NCBI RefSeq assembly: GCF_018691265.1
Contig: NW_024881283.1
Location: 7,413,731 to 7,477,730, forward strand
DNA length: 64,000 bases
Direction of reading: 5' to 3'
Source of the DNA: Tyto alba
Lineage: Eukaryota; Chordata; Aves; Strigiformes; Tytonidae
This document shows, in pieces, positions 15,501 to 30,500 of this stretch. The stretch's first letter is position 1; each line of letters begins with the position of its first letter. The position numbers and the translations under genes were made by a program. The notes under the pieces were generated by a model that was not told the DNA's origin, did not search any database, and worked only from the letters and a program-made list of their open reading frames with translations.

Positions 15501-18500
15501 TGGGACAAAATTCTTAATCTGGCAGGTCATTCTGTAAAGCATTTCCCTTCTCTTAAGACTTATGAATGATTTTTTGAACTGCAGCAAAGCTGAACTGACC
15601 TGTTCTCCTCTTCAGTGAGCAAATAGCCATATAAAGAGTACAGAGATGCCCATCTGAAACTGGCAGAGGAATACAGTTGTCCTGTACATGCTTGTTTAGA
15701 TATAGCTTTGCTGAAGATAGAGCCATCTGCATCCATTAATCTTGGCTGAATTTGATTCACAGATTAGACTGATTAGCTGATCTCTTATTTGCTTCATACA
15801 AGTTCTCTACAGACATTAGGTATCAATTAGTCTGGGTATTTAATTGACAGAGTGATTATCAGAGGATAAAATATTATTTTCATTGAAGTAATTGTAGTCA
15901 CATAGCACAAATCCTCAGAGACAGACCAGAGTCAAAAGTCCAATCATCAAAAGATACCTGCAGGGAAAGCAAATCTGCCCATTAAGTTAGTCAACAAGGA
16001 TGTGTTGGCCAAAGAGTGTTCGGCACATGAGGAAAGGAAAAAGAGAGACCTAAATCAGGAATGGGAGGAAAGTGCATAATTGTGCAAGGGTTTTGTTCTA
16101 GACGTATCTCTTTGCCCATTCCGAACTGCTACATACTACCTCTTTCTTACAAGTACTTGTTCTGGTAACATATGACACCACCGAAGGTCTCATGACTTAC
16201 ATGCTGTAAGTACTTAGCTGCATTTCATACATACACCTTTATTTAAACTTCAGATAAGCATACGTAAAGATGTGACTTCTTCAATCTTTATAGTTTACAA
16301 GGCAGCTAAATTAAATCCCTGTGACCTGTACTTAAACCCATAAGGCAGCAGGTATGCAAGCAAGAACCTGAATTTATCACTTTAAGGAGTTACACAGTAG
16401 CTGATACTTTGTATCTATACTTGGGAATTGAAGATTAACACATAAACCAAACATTTAAAGGCGGAAAAAAAAATCAAAACCAACAAAAAAACAAGACAAA
16501 ACACCTGCTCAGGCTCTATCGAACCCCACTGAATCCCCTGGAGATGTAAAGGTCACTCCACGGAAGGTTTGTCAAGAACACACCCAATGAGCTCTGTAAC
16601 AGTGATTCTCCACATTTCTCTCATGCCTTCCATCAAATGGTTGTCAAAGCTATTTATTATGCCTCACAACACCCCTGTGAGGTAGGTAAGGGTCGTATAT
16701 TGAGTTAGAAAGCAAGCAATTTGCTTTCCAGGCTGCATAGCAAACCAGAAGCAAGAATCAGGAATGGAACCTAGAAGGCACAGTTCCTAGTTATCTTATT
16801 CCACTACTAGAAAATTAATTTGTTACTGATGATCCCATAAAGACATTTTCCTAAGAAAAAAAAAAGATCTGATGTACTGGAACGAAGGGAGGATAAGACA
16901 GGCTGTTACACAATGCTCAGATCAAACTTACCTTACCAGTGCATCTGGTTTGCTTAGCTGGTTATTAGGAATACAATTTTCCATTAAGTCCTTATGTGTG
17001 CTTGGGCTCTTGCTAGCACATTTCTGTTTTTTCTCATTTTTAGTAGATGAGGAAGGGATGCTCCCGTTAGTTGCACTGTGACTGCGAGGTGAGGAGTTCA
17101 CAACTCCGCTGACATTTTTGTAATTTTTGGACGAGGCAGTGCATGAGTCCTCTTTTAAGAGGTTTTCTGTACTTCCTACAAGATCATTATTTAATCTTTT
17201 ACTATTGATATGGTTTTCCATATATTCAATTTCTTGTATTTTAGAGTCTACAGGTTGCAAAATATTGTTATTTATTCCAAGGTTGTGTTTCTTAGCATCC
17301 TTGTCCTTTTCTTTCCCTTTTTCTCTATATTCTAGCTCTGGCAACGTTGCAGATATTTTTTTATTGGCTGGAATGCCTCCATTGTGCTGCAAAAGTATTG
17401 AGGAATCCATATCAGATAATCCTTTGGCTGCTGCAATACCAAAATAAAAAGAAATACTTAGTTCATTAAATCAATCAATACTGTGACATACACAGAAAAA
17501 TCATTAAGTGCACATCAATCATTTTTGCAGAAAACAATCATTATTAGAGTCTATCTAGAAAAGAAAAGCAGAAGTCACATGACATTTTAAGACTTTTTTC
17601 TCATTACAGGCAGGAAACAGTAACCAAGGAATTTAATAATAAATACTAGTGCTTCACAGAACACTGACTGACTAGATTGATGCAGTTGCTAATAAAGAAG
17701 TAAACAGAGAGGACATAATTCATTTCTACTGTCATACTAACCACTGCCAAAATAATTTATTTCTGGCTCCTCTGTTTCTAAGTCCACTGTACTTTCATCA
17801 AAACAACATGGACTAAAGAAGTTCTTCCTTAGCAGGCTTTTTTTTAAAAAATAGCAGATAATAGCAAACACATTAAGTAATAAGTATAACTTGCCTTCCT
17901 CTGCCTCCCGCTCTTGCCTTTGTAGCATCTGCTGTTCTGGGGGCAGAGCTTGTTGGAGAAGTTGCATGTAGAACTCATTCTCTTTCTGCACTTCTTTTTG
18001 TTTTCTTAAACGCATTTTGTAGCTGACGTAACTTTTAAAGCCAAAGCCCAAAGTCACAACAGGGTAGCCAATACTAAGAAATAAAAGCAACATTATTATT
18101 CAAAATATAACCACAAGAGCAAATTAATACATTGTAATAAATTATATAGCTGTGAATACATCTGGATTACAACTTTTCATAGAAAATAATATATAAAATG
18201 GGTTTTTGCTGTACTACAATAAAGCTACAGTTCAAAAACGTAGGCACCTCTTTATCAAGACAAAATTACAGTTCATTACAGACAGCAATTAACAGTAGCA
18301 TGGATTAAAGGAATACGACAATGCAATTGCACTACGCATAGCAACGACAGCTTTTAGACAAGCACCAGAGTAGGAATTATGAATCTTTTAAGGAGATAAG
18401 AGCCAAATATAGCAGAAGCTCCCAAGTTTTGTTGTTCCTACAGGGCCATGTAATATGCAGTATGTGTTAATAAACATTCATCCAGGAGAGTGAAAGAAGA

Positions 18501-21500
18501 AACTGATCCTTAGCCCCATCCTTTTCCAGTCCAAAATTAAGAGCAGATCCCTTGTCCACCGCTCTTTAAAGCCAAGACAAAACAATGGTTTTCCAAAACA
18601 CCGCCTCTGCAAGAGGCCCTGCGGTACCTTCTCGCTGCAGCCCAGGCTGAGACACAAGAGCTGCAGAAGCCGCTGGAACACAGAGCTTTGGGGCTACTGC
18701 ACTCCCGGGGGGCCAAGGCTGTGAGCCCAAGTGCCATCACCCACACGGGGTACAGCTAGCAGTGACCCTGGGGGTAAAGCCTCCATAACCACCTGCCTCT
18801 GCTGAGGATGGCCACGACTGAGACATCTTCTGTGGGCAACAAACAGCCCTTGAAAATTCCTTGTTTAGGAGACTGACCTTGAAGCTGTAAGCAAAACACA
18901 TCTAATCTCTAAACCTAGTTCTTCCACTTATCTTACTGACAGATAAGATATGAAGAATTTCACTTCCAGCCAGACTCTGCTGTTCCATTTGTTGATGGGG
19001 ATGACAGAAGCATAACAGAACTCTGGAATTATTTTTTTTGCGTATCAGGTTAATCACACAGAATTTAAGTATTCTTATTAGCTTGTGACAACTGTACCAA
19101 AACAGAATGCTAACAAAACATGCTAGTGTATTTATTAACAAGGATGCTTGATCAATGAGCAAACACCCCTGTATAAAAATAAAAATATCTTTGACAAGTA
19201 TTTTAACAAAGCACAGTGAAGCTGCGTTTTAAACACTGAAGGTATACTAGATCAGGGGAAAACTCAGATGCAGATGACTATTAACCATTAAAATCTTCTC
19301 ATTCTTTGCTCAGTAATAGCACTGTGCAAATTGCATTTGTAAGTAAGTTGCCAGAATGCAAGAATCATTTGCATATGCATCTGACATTATCTCTGCCAAT
19401 GCTTCTTTTGTAACACTGTGTAAAGCCAGCTGTAGCTACAGTTCTAAAACTCTGATGACAAGCTGAAATGTTTGCATCCAATTCAGCAGCAGAAAGACCT
19501 TTCTTCACAGCTCCTAAGTGCTTTTGGAACCTATTATAGAATTTAATTAGTGTTTAAGGCATTTATTGCACAATGTAGACAATATAAATTAAAATGGCAG
19601 ATGTCTAATTTATTAGAGACTGTATCACAGGGAACTGGACCAAATGACTCCAGGAAAAACAGGACACATTTTAAATGTAGCCCAATCAATGCAGACTACA
19701 CTAAAAACTTGCAGAATAAAAGTGCATTTCTTCCAGATATGGATACTCTGCAGTTAAGTCTTTTGCCTCAAGTCACTCTTATCACTTCCAAAGAAGTGGT
19801 GTAGTAAATAATGTTTGGTTTTTATTTTCTGTCATGATTTTCAACCTGAAGCTTATTCACTTCCTCTGGTGAATTATGAAATCAGATGCTCATGAGAACC
19901 CTTCTTGTTGGAGGGGAAAAAGAGGAGTGTTTTGTTATAGAAAAATTAGAATTTCATAATGGGATACATAAATTATCAGTAGAAGTAGCAAAAAAATAGT
20001 TTCATTATGTATTCATTCACTATATATTCATTATGTAAATACAAATTTGTAAACCAATGACAAGAATTTTCAAGAAATGCTAGGACTACAGCTCACAAAC
20101 CCTGTATCTTCAGAAAGGTTGCACTTCGTTAGCGTTCAGCATATATTTCTCGTGGAATATTTAATGACAGATGTGCAAGGGGAGAACTGAACAGCCTGAA
20201 CCAAAATAAAAAGCCCTGAATATTAATTTCCCTGGTGAAATAAAGGTTAATGAGAAAAGGAGAAATAAACACTTACCAGTGTGCTGCAAATGGACGACAA
20301 AGGTCTACATGGAAGTTTTTTAAATCTTTAAATCTAATGGCTGCTTCAATATAAACAAAAAGTATCCACAGTGATACTGTTGGTAGGCACACACCCCTCT
20401 CTATTGAGAGAAGACAAAAAAAGAAACAAACACCTTAGTAATATACTACAAGCAGCAAATATTTTAAAGTTACTTTTAAAACATTCCAAAAGTCAAGGGA
20501 AATTTTCAGACAGACATATAGGAAATTGTAAGAGGTTGGGTTTTTTTTTTTTCAGATGAGAGTACCTGGGATGTCTTTATTTTAAACCAATTCTCAACTT
20601 TTGCCTCCTTATCTTGCTTTATTACTTTTATAAGGCATCAGTGAAAAATAACAGATGCACAGCTAATGAAATAGCTTGGCACAAAACCCTATACGGAGAA
20701 GGAACACAAATGGAAGAAACTGCAGAAGATGAGGTAATGTTACAGCTTATGATCTTTGAGTCAGAAGTGGTAAGCTTGGACTACTTTTTCACTCCAAGTT
20801 AGGTATATCTTAGTAGCAGCAGTGAGCAAATCAGCTGAGAAAACAGGAGTGAGTAAGCACAGTACTGGTTACTCCATATACAGTAATGCAGACAACAGTC
20901 CGCAACTCAAAACTCTACATCAGGGGAACATTTAGGACGCTGTATTGATTTCTTTCTCCAGCACTACTGGTGAGAATGTAAAACAGAAGCCAAGCAAAAC
21001 TGAGGTCTTAAACCTCTTGGCCAATGGAAAATGCCACTGTTGCTTGCAATATAGCCACTGTAAATTTCCACAAATCAATTCCAGTTACATGCCACAAGCT
21101 TCATAAAAATAAACAAAGGTCTTGATTACATACTGACAGCAACATATTGTGTGCTGATTTGGAAACAGGTCTCAAATTAGAGACTAAAAAGAGCATTACT
21201 CTGAGGCCCTGAAGTTATTTACTGTGGTCTCTACTTTGGTCTCTCTTGAATAGCTGCACCCTGCAAAAATGAGAAACCTATAGCAGAAACTGTCAGCTTA
21301 AAGGGACCAAACATTTCAGCTAGGTAGACATAGCATCAAAAAAGATCGTAACTTCCTGAAAAAAAAAAAAAAAAAAAAAAGGAAAGAAAAAGAGTAAGTT
21401 CCCATCAACTTAGATGAGCATTTAAGAAACAAGAATCCCTAAGGTTGCAATGATTTAAAATATTAAACAAGCTCAATAGCTACAGTTAAAACTGGCCCAT

Positions 21501-24500
21501 CATGTTTTTCCTTCAGGGTTTCTAAACATCAGCTCAGAGAGCAACTTCAGATAACGCTTTAACATCTTAATACAATCCTAAAAATAACTTCATATTTTTT
21601 ACGTATTTTAAATTGGGCAGCAACTGGTTCACAGTATCTTCCATTAGCTCCCACATCATCATTATTATAAATGACTAACTTGTCAGAAAGATGACTGCTT
21701 TCACCAGTAAGCTGAGAAATGATCTGTACTATCTGGGAAATTCTTGTGATCTGATGGCAAGTCTAACATGAAATATTATAAAAGCCTCAAATCCCAAGGA
21801 CTTGGGTAGGGAAAAGTTATCTCTAAAATAACCCACAAGTTTTATTCCTAAAATTTTCCGATTGAGGGAAGGACATATATGTAACCTACGTCAAGTATCT
21901 GTGCTCACGCAAACTAAACCACCTCCCCCAGTCCAACTGCTGCCCCAGAACCCAAGGATTTATTAAAAGAAACCCCAAACAACTAAGGGTAAAAAAAAAG
22001 AAGTGGGGACAATGTGCAGGGAGAAGATTTCTCCATACATGTGTCAAACTGTTGGGGCAGCCACTGGTATTCTGAGCCTTTTTTGCTCAAAAACGGAATC
22101 CAGTTGACAAAGATTTGACCAATACGAATTTAAAACTATGATAATATCCAAAATTAAGAGCACACTAATCAGGTAGTAGGAAGAATGTAACACTTTTACA
22201 GACTTCTCGTATTGGCTTTGTATTTGCTGAATTGCTGCAGAAGTGTTCTGAAGTCAGGAAAATATTTTTTTTTTTTTTTTTACTGCTCTGAAATTCCTGT
22301 TTATACACCTTCAGTACCATTGGTCAAGCTTTAATGATTACTACAAGATGCACCCAGACATGTATCAAGTGCAAATCAACATACTAATGAAAGCAGAAGA
22401 ATATTTTTAAACTATAACAAATGTGTATTAAAACAAATGTGGTAACAAATAGAAGAGGGTTTCTGTATGTTACTAAAAGCTGTAAGTTATATATATTGAA
22501 ATCAGTAAGTTGTAAATAAGGAATAGCAACCTACCTGTGTGCCAGACATACTGTACCCAAACATACGTGCTGGCAGCAAAAAACAGCCATTGTATTGGTA
22601 TGAAGAGCAGACATATTATATTTGATGTGAATGCTACACAAACAAAAAATACTGAAAAGGCCTAAAAGAAAGGAGGGGTGGGGGGAAAGAAGAGTGTTTT
22701 GGTTTATTCCAGCAAATATTACCAGTTTATTAATAGTGACACCACAATGATTTCAACATAGAAACACTAGTGTTGTTCATAATCAGGGCAAAGAAACGGA
22801 GCAGCCTAGCCAATGCAAGTTGAAGTTTAGCCAACTAAGAGAGAATGGGTGCAACTGGAGAATCTGTGCCCATCCACTCTTCCAACAAGTCCCCAAACAG
22901 CTATATTTATTCCTTATTATTTTGTTTAAAGACTTTTATTTACACTGTTGATATAGTATTACAATATTTTCCTTCTGGAAAAAAGAATCACAAACAACCA
23001 GCACTGTCATTTATTTTTTGAAAGAGTAGCAAATATCTAAACAGGCATGGGCTTCCATTTTATTTTAAAGAAAACCCTGTTATATAGGGATCTAAAGCAA
23101 TGCATTAATCTCAGGAATTCAAACAATATTTTACTCTGGTGAAAGTTTGATAAGCTATTTATTTCACTTTCACTTGCCACAGACAAAATATGCAGTCAAA
23201 GAAAAAAGACTTGAGCCCAGGTCACCTTGTCACTTGAAAGTTCCTCCTCTTGTGAAAATGATCATCAGTGCCATTAAGTTAGTTGTATAACATGGAATAT
23301 GCCCTGAGACTTTGCAGGATTCCCCTACAAAGGGACAGTAATTTTGTGTTATACTTACCAAACCCTGGTATCGGAAGGAATCGTAAACACTCCTGATGAA
23401 GAGCCAGAATGGCCACAGATACTCAAATCTGAACTCGAGGACAAAATCTGCCAACAGTACTAGGGCCCACACTACCAGGAACTTCAGGTACAGAAAAGTA
23501 CTGTTAAAAAAAAAAAAAAGGTAATTTCAGGTCAGTATTTCCAACAGAAAGACTTACTTCCTTCTTTTTTTTTCTTTTTTTAATTAAAACTTCTGGAGTA
23601 AAAACTTCAGACAACTGTTATACAGATAAGAAAACTTCATCCAAATTAATTTTACAAAATAGGTAGTTTTATTATTACATTAAAATCAGGCCTGGTCTAA
23701 TGAAGTTAATTATATTCAACTGCATTTGTTTTTAAAGTAGCAAGGAAACAGAAGGCTCGCTGCTCTTACAAGACATTCAGCAACAATTTCTCTTTAGCTT
23801 TGCAGCGTATTTTTACAGTGTGAAGTCTTGCCAACAGGTATGCTGTCACAGCTTAAATGTTTCTCTTCTAGCTTGCACTCTTGTACTTGGAGCTCAACTT
23901 TCTGTGTTCCCTCTCTTCAACAGACTGCAGATGTTCACTCATTTTCCACATTCAACACAAACTGCAACACCAATAAATTGAGATATATTTTAAGTCTATA
24001 ACTATAGCAATTAGGAAGACTGTTTTAGATACTGAGTTGTCAGAGTTATATTTGAAAACATCCATATTAAAGTAAATGCATCCATTAAGAAAAAAAAACA
24101 CCACCAAACAGAAAAATGGAGGCACATGAGACTTGAGGCCAGACAGTCTAACTTCTATTTTTTTTAATTATTTCAAAGCCACATTCCCTTATTATTAGTC
24201 CTGCATTTTGAACCACTGATGATCCTTCTTGACTATAGAGCTCAAAATATTTTGAGATCATATCTAACACAGGTGAGTTAAAGGATATGCCCAGACCATT
24301 CTGCTAAAAAGGAGGAAGCAAAAACTCAGCAAAACCCTCAAAACCCAGCACCCAAAGATGTTGCACTGTATTGGGTTATAACAAAGGTGAGGGTTTTTAA
24401 AATATATTATTATTTTTTAAATCAAGGGCAGTTTTTCCTTCTAGTAACTTATTTTCCTCCCCTATCATACTGCCAACAAAATCAGTAGAAACTTTGCCCT

Positions 24501-27500
24501 GGAATGTTTACTGATAAGTTGCCAAGAGTTTGCACACAGAGTGCCAGGTAGGGCCAAGTTTCTGTGCTGTTCATGGACTTCTGGCTTTTTTAGGAAGTTG
24601 TTCAGTGCTTCAGAGAAGATACAAAATAGAAAACTTCTATGAAAAGTGTTATGTACCACCAAAGGTTTAGAAGCGACTGAACGACTCGTCCAATTATCAC
24701 TCCTGCTACTTGTCACACAAGGTCAGCTTCCAAACCACACGACCGGGAAAAACACTTCGTCTTCTTGTGAGTCAAAGATTAATTGCATGGGCCTGAAAGC
24801 GACCCTTATCAGCTGTCCTGGCCCTCCAGCTTTGTCTGACGGAAGAGTTTTTGTGTAGCTTTCCCACTTGCTGTATGTTATCAGGCTCTCTCCTAGAAGT
24901 CCAATGCCAAGGGTTTCACTGTGACTAGACTCCTCGAAAAGAATTGCTTCAGTGGAACTACTTACATAAATGTACTCACATAAGTACATGCTTTTAATCA
25001 GCACAAACAAAAAAATGTGCTGATAGAAAATATATTTCGAAGTCTGAGACAAATAGGCAACTATTCCTACATTTAACCAACCTCAGCCTTCCCCCCACAC
25101 ACACCTTTTTGAATATTCTGTATCTGGAGTTTAACATAATGGGACTGAAAAAAAAATGCAAACGAAGAGGCTACAGGAAGCACTTTAATTCAATGGAAAC
25201 AAACTTAATGGCACACACACTTAAAAAAGTTAAGGTACTGCTTCTTTCAGTTTTTACAGAACAAAAATTACTCTGAGAAGAATGAAACTATAGTATAAGT
25301 ATTAAAAAAAAAAAAAAAAAAACACAAAAACAACCCACAACAAAACCCAAACAAATGTCATGTTCGTCCTGGTAGATTATGCTTGCATATGCTGCTGTTC
25401 TCTGTTTTTTTAAAGTTTAGATCTTCAACAGAAATCTGTAAAAAGCAGCTGCATTCAGAGAATACTTGGACATAAAAGGTGACGGACATTTGGGTATGCC
25501 ATCATCACTGTGTTCCTTTTGACCACGCTGTTGAATTGTACATGTGCAGGTCTTAAGATTTGAGAAAATATATAAAGGCATCACACCCAGGCAATCATTA
25601 GTCTGTCTGTTTAGCTGGAAAAGCAGTTGTGTTGTGTAGGCACTTTTTCTAGGGTTAAAGTTAGGGCTATTGTTTATTTTTCCGCCACTGATATCCGTAA
25701 AGAGACTACATTTTTCCTAGTAAATTGGGGTTGTTAGAACTAATGCTTTTCAACTGTTAAGTGCCACTCTAAGTTAAAGCATTTGCTGAATAAGACTTCT
25801 GTAATACAACGATTAAAGTGATTTCTAATATTAAATTCATAGCAATCTGAAGGCCATGGTGACATTTACCACCTTTTAAAGTGGAATTGTAACAATACAT
25901 TTGTAATATGGTTTTCCCAACAATACTAAAGAGCCTACTTCTCAGTCATCTGAAAGACTCAAAAGCAATTAAGAATTTAATGAATATAAGACTAAGACAC
26001 AAGAAAGTTATTTCCTTTTATAAAAGACTTCATCCACTTATGTTGGCCTCAGCAACAAAGTTCACTGTTGTGTAACATGTTCTACATATGTATTCAACTG
26101 CACGAGTCCACATGCATACAGGCACTTAGAGAAAACATTTTAAAGGTACTATACTACATCAATTGGTTGGGGTTTTGTTTTTTTTTTTTTTTTGTTTGTT
26201 TGTTTGGTTGTTTTTTGTTTTGTTTTTGTTTTTTTTTGTTTTTTTTTTTTTTACATCAGGACCCCCTGCCCCCTCCCAATTAAAGGACGTAGAACTGCGG
26301 AGTCAGAGACTGCAGTCCCTAACTAAACACTCCACCCAGGCTTTAAAGTCGATGTAGGCAGTGGCCTAAAGACAACAGCCCCCTCCTTGAAACGAGCTGG
26401 TTTTACAAACTGTGCTGAGCTTCTACACTGCCACAGTTACACACACAGCTGGGTTACAACCAGCTCGGGTGCCTTTGCCGCACACTACAGTCTGCAGATG
26501 GCAAGGAGTCTTTGTAGGAGGAAGAAAGAAACACAAATCTCGGCTTCCCTTCTTCCACAAAGGTACACTGCACACCAGTATGCTGCTCCTGGTAAGCACA
26601 TGGCTCATCAGTTCGTTTACAAGTGCTTAGTGAACAGACACCTCTTCAATGAACACTAAATTATCGATAGCTGAAAAACGTCCAGCAAGAATTAAATCCC
26701 AAAGAGAAACAGGTCAACAGACCTCTCCTTTGGACAGGCTCATCACTCTTCTGCTGTTTTGTTTCCTAAACAGAGCATTCAAATAAGATCACATGAATGA
26801 AATGACTAGCAAAATTTAGTAATAGCCTTCCTCCCTTTCTCTGTTTTGTACTACCCACTTTTACTCCATCTTTGCTCTTCAATCCCTTGATTCTTTCCAG
26901 ACTGATTCCTTCCAGACACCGTTCTTCCCTTCAGCTGCACCTCTATTGTTATCTAGTCCCTGTCCCCAGCGCGCCTCCCCTCCAACACGCTCATCCTACA
27001 GCTGAGACAGCCGGCGCTCCTTCGGAATCCAGCGCCAGCCATTTGGTGCCTGCGAACCTCCAATAGTCATTGATCTTTCTGGGCACATCCACACATTTCT
27101 CCAGATTTGATAGCTGCTGCGTCACTATCCTCACTTAGAGACAATATTCACTAGGCAGAAGTGCCTTCTGGCCTCTGTAGCCCTTATATTGGAAAGGGTC
27201 AAATATATTCCATGATGCCAATTATAATTCCAAGTTTGTTCTCAATACAGGGGAAGACTGTTGCAGGTAAATACCTAAAATCTGGGTTATGCAATTTTAT
27301 GACACACGTCAAAAAAATCTGATTTTAGCGAGAGGTTTTTTGTCAGAGGTTTAAGAAGGACAGGGCTTTCCCTATAAAACTAGCACATGGTATCTAATCT
27401 TGTAGGGTAACACAAGACAAGGGGAAAGGATGGACACATGCATGAGAAGAGCAGGGTACCGAACGGGAAAGAGCGGTGATTACAGTGCTGCAAATTCTGT

Positions 27501-30500
27501 GAAAGGTCAACTGATTGCTAATGTATACTGAATATAAAGATTTATTCATAACCCAACAGTGGCTGTGCTCCCCCTTTGAATTTTCAAACAAATCATTTTC
27601 CCCCTTATTCTTCCTCCCCCTGCCTCAAATGCCAGATGCCATTTCCTTTTTTTTTTTCCCCCCTCTTGTTCTTTGTTCTCTTTTTACTGCCCTGCAGAAA
27701 CAGATAGTGTACTTGCTGTAAGGTGAAAATAAAAATAAAAAAAAAAATATTAAAAATACTAGGAAAAAACAATTACACACCCCAGATCCAAACTGGTAGC
27801 AAATTAAGCCTCTATTCTATCTTATTATTATTAACAAGTCCCAAAGGCTGGAAAGTGAATTTTAGCAGAACTGATGGTATGCTTCATTTTGCAGCCTGAC
27901 TCACACCAGACAATGGAGTGGAAGGCATCTTGAGGCTGGCAGGGTGCCAAATGCAGAGGTAGGCTTTAGAAAGGTGAAGTTTAGCATGTGTGTGAAATTA
28001 CCAAGAAGTCAACAACCACCAGCTCAAGGTTACCCATCCAATGCCAGACAGAACACTGCGGATGATGACTATCACTGGAGATTTTCTTACATATATATAT
28101 GTCTGTGTGTTTGATTAGTACTAGTGGACAAAAATGTAGTGCAGAATGAGCACAGCAAGTATGCAAGAGAGAAAACATGACTGCTGGGATGCGGTATGCA
28201 TACTGGAAACTATTATGTGAAATACTTGCCAACTAAATTTTTGAAAAGGAAGAGAAATGTAAAGAATCCCAGGAAACCTCTCCAACTACTTATTCATTGT
28301 CTCGATAGGGCATAGAATGTATCAATCACTGAACTATAGAAGTAAAGGAAGACAAAATAGAAAACTCTTAGGAAGCAAGTGTAATAGACTGCTGAACCAC
28401 AGTAGCACTAACCAAGAGAAACTGTTAGCCCACTATGGTAACTCAGCTGAAAACACCAGAGTCCAGAACACATAAAATAAAGCTAGAGGAACTGTACTGT
28501 GCAGGGAATGAAAGTCACTGGCAGAGGGAAGGAATATTACATGTACCATTGCAGTTGACACAGTAGAACACATTTAAATGTAAGCTAAATTAGATTTGAG
28601 ACCTAAATTTAAGTTAAAGTCATAAAAGGTAGCACTGCTGGTTTGTTACAGACCTCCAGGGCAGGTTGAGAAGAAAATGTTTTTTGCCATATAAGAAACT
28701 TATAAAAAAAGTGCCAGAATAAATCAGTAGAAAGAATCATTATGGTTTAAAAAAAAAAAAAAAAAAAAAAAAAGGCCACATTCCTTGAGTTAGTAATGAA
28801 CTGGTTTTGTCCTTGGAAATAAGCCATATCAGAAGTTAGATGGCACACAGGACCACGGCAGTATCTTAGCAAAGGGATCGTGGTATCAAGAAATGCTGTC
28901 CAGTGTGAGATACCCAGGGGCACAGAATGCCTTTATGCCATCAGTGGAGATTACAGACACATACACATCCTCCTTGGCGTTTGCTTGGCTGCCAGCCCAG
29001 GTAATGCCCGTGATAAAGGGCAATATATATATATATGTAAGGCTAAAAAAATCCTAATTCTAAGGGAACATACAGTGTTTAAGGACTACTGTCAGGAAAT
29101 CCATGATACACAGCATAAATCAGCTGATGTGACAGCATAAGTTAGACCAATAGCATGTGGAATTCATCTTGAAACTTAATCAGCTACAAAACTGGTACCA
29201 AGTGCCAATATGACTCAGTAGAGCCAAAACAAGCAGGATCAGCAATAAAGCTGAAGGATTTTAAATAGATCAAGGATGAGGACTGGGAAGACATAGAAAC
29301 AAGCAGTAACAAGTAAACTTTAATTGCTTAACTGATGACAAGCTGCAGTGAATACTTTAATTAACAATTAAGGTTTTAATGAACGCAGTGTCAAAGGTAT
29401 AAGATGTTAATCACTCAAGCATTGTAAAACAATGGCAATGGAGAGCTTAAAAAGTGAAAAGGTAAAGTTTTGAATATACACTGTGGAAATAACAAGAGAT
29501 CTTACAATTCCTACCATTAGTTTGTTGGTTTTGGAGATCTACTGAAAGCACAGTTATGTTTTAATTATTATAATGTTCTTTCCACAGATATTGTAATACT
29601 TCTAAATAGCACAAGTCTCTATTGTGCTTGCACTTAATATTGGATTGGGATTCGTTGGGTTTCTCAGAGTACAGGTAGCAACATTTACTTGAAGCAGTGA
29701 TACCACACCACTAGCATCCAAGGCTTCAGTCGCAGTCCACAGAAGCAAAGCTGCTAATGGCAGTGCTGGCATGACATGTCACACAGGACTTGCACACAGC
29801 CTGGAGTACCTTGGAGCTGTAGATGGGGAGTCAAACTAAACTGAAAGGGAAAAAAGGGGTAAAAAAAGGCAAAAAACAAGGAAGGAAAAATAAAAGAATG
29901 GAAAAAGCAGTCTGATGAAGAATAGGGAGGGCAGCTTTTGCAAATTTGGTGGGGAAGGGACAGGGGGGAAGATTGGTCAGGAATAACTTTGAAAGTGTTA
30001 ATGAAGGGCTGAGGCCAAACAGTCTATTTAATTTAGGTGGGGAATGCTGGGGAAAGCACTTTAAAGAACCACAGCCATATAAATTCAAATAAGAAAGGCT
30101 GTGAACCTTTAGATCAACTTCTTAAAAGGATAATGCAGAAGTTGGCAAAAAATTAATGTTCAGGGAGACAGAATATTCACATTTTTCAATGCAACACAAG
30201 ATTTTACATTTCTAACTCTGCTCTGTGACTAGAAATGGTTTTTCTGTGGCTTCTTAAAATTTGCTTCAGATTTACACATGCAGAGAACCCTACCATCAGA
30301 ATTTTACTGCAGGACAATTCCTTCATTGCTTCACCTGCTCCAAAACTCTTCAGTTTTGCAGCTCTCAGCTATGCTCACATGTGTCTGTTAGTGACAGCTG
30401 TGCCTAGCTCTGCATTGAAAGATTGGAGAGGGAACAAGGATGGGAAGATGGGTCTTAATTTAAAAAGCAAACAAAAATCCTACCAGAGTTAAGTATCTCA

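Larger units (their letters stand above)
8089..16931 (-). other. MACO1 intron 6 (8.8 kb), repeats only
   Basis: Sequence between the splice donor after exon 6 and the acceptor before exon 7. It carries the CR1 copy at 13.76-14.19 kb and the MIR relic at 16.65-16.81 kb. Otherwise it is AT-rich single-copy-looking sequence with short A/T runs. I see no additional exon or RNA gene in it. Confidence 0.7.

Noticed and set aside
26068..26357. Hydrophobic Phe-rich frames suggesting small membrane proteins
   Set aside because: They are translated poly-T/GTTT low-complexity DNA within a MACO1 intron.
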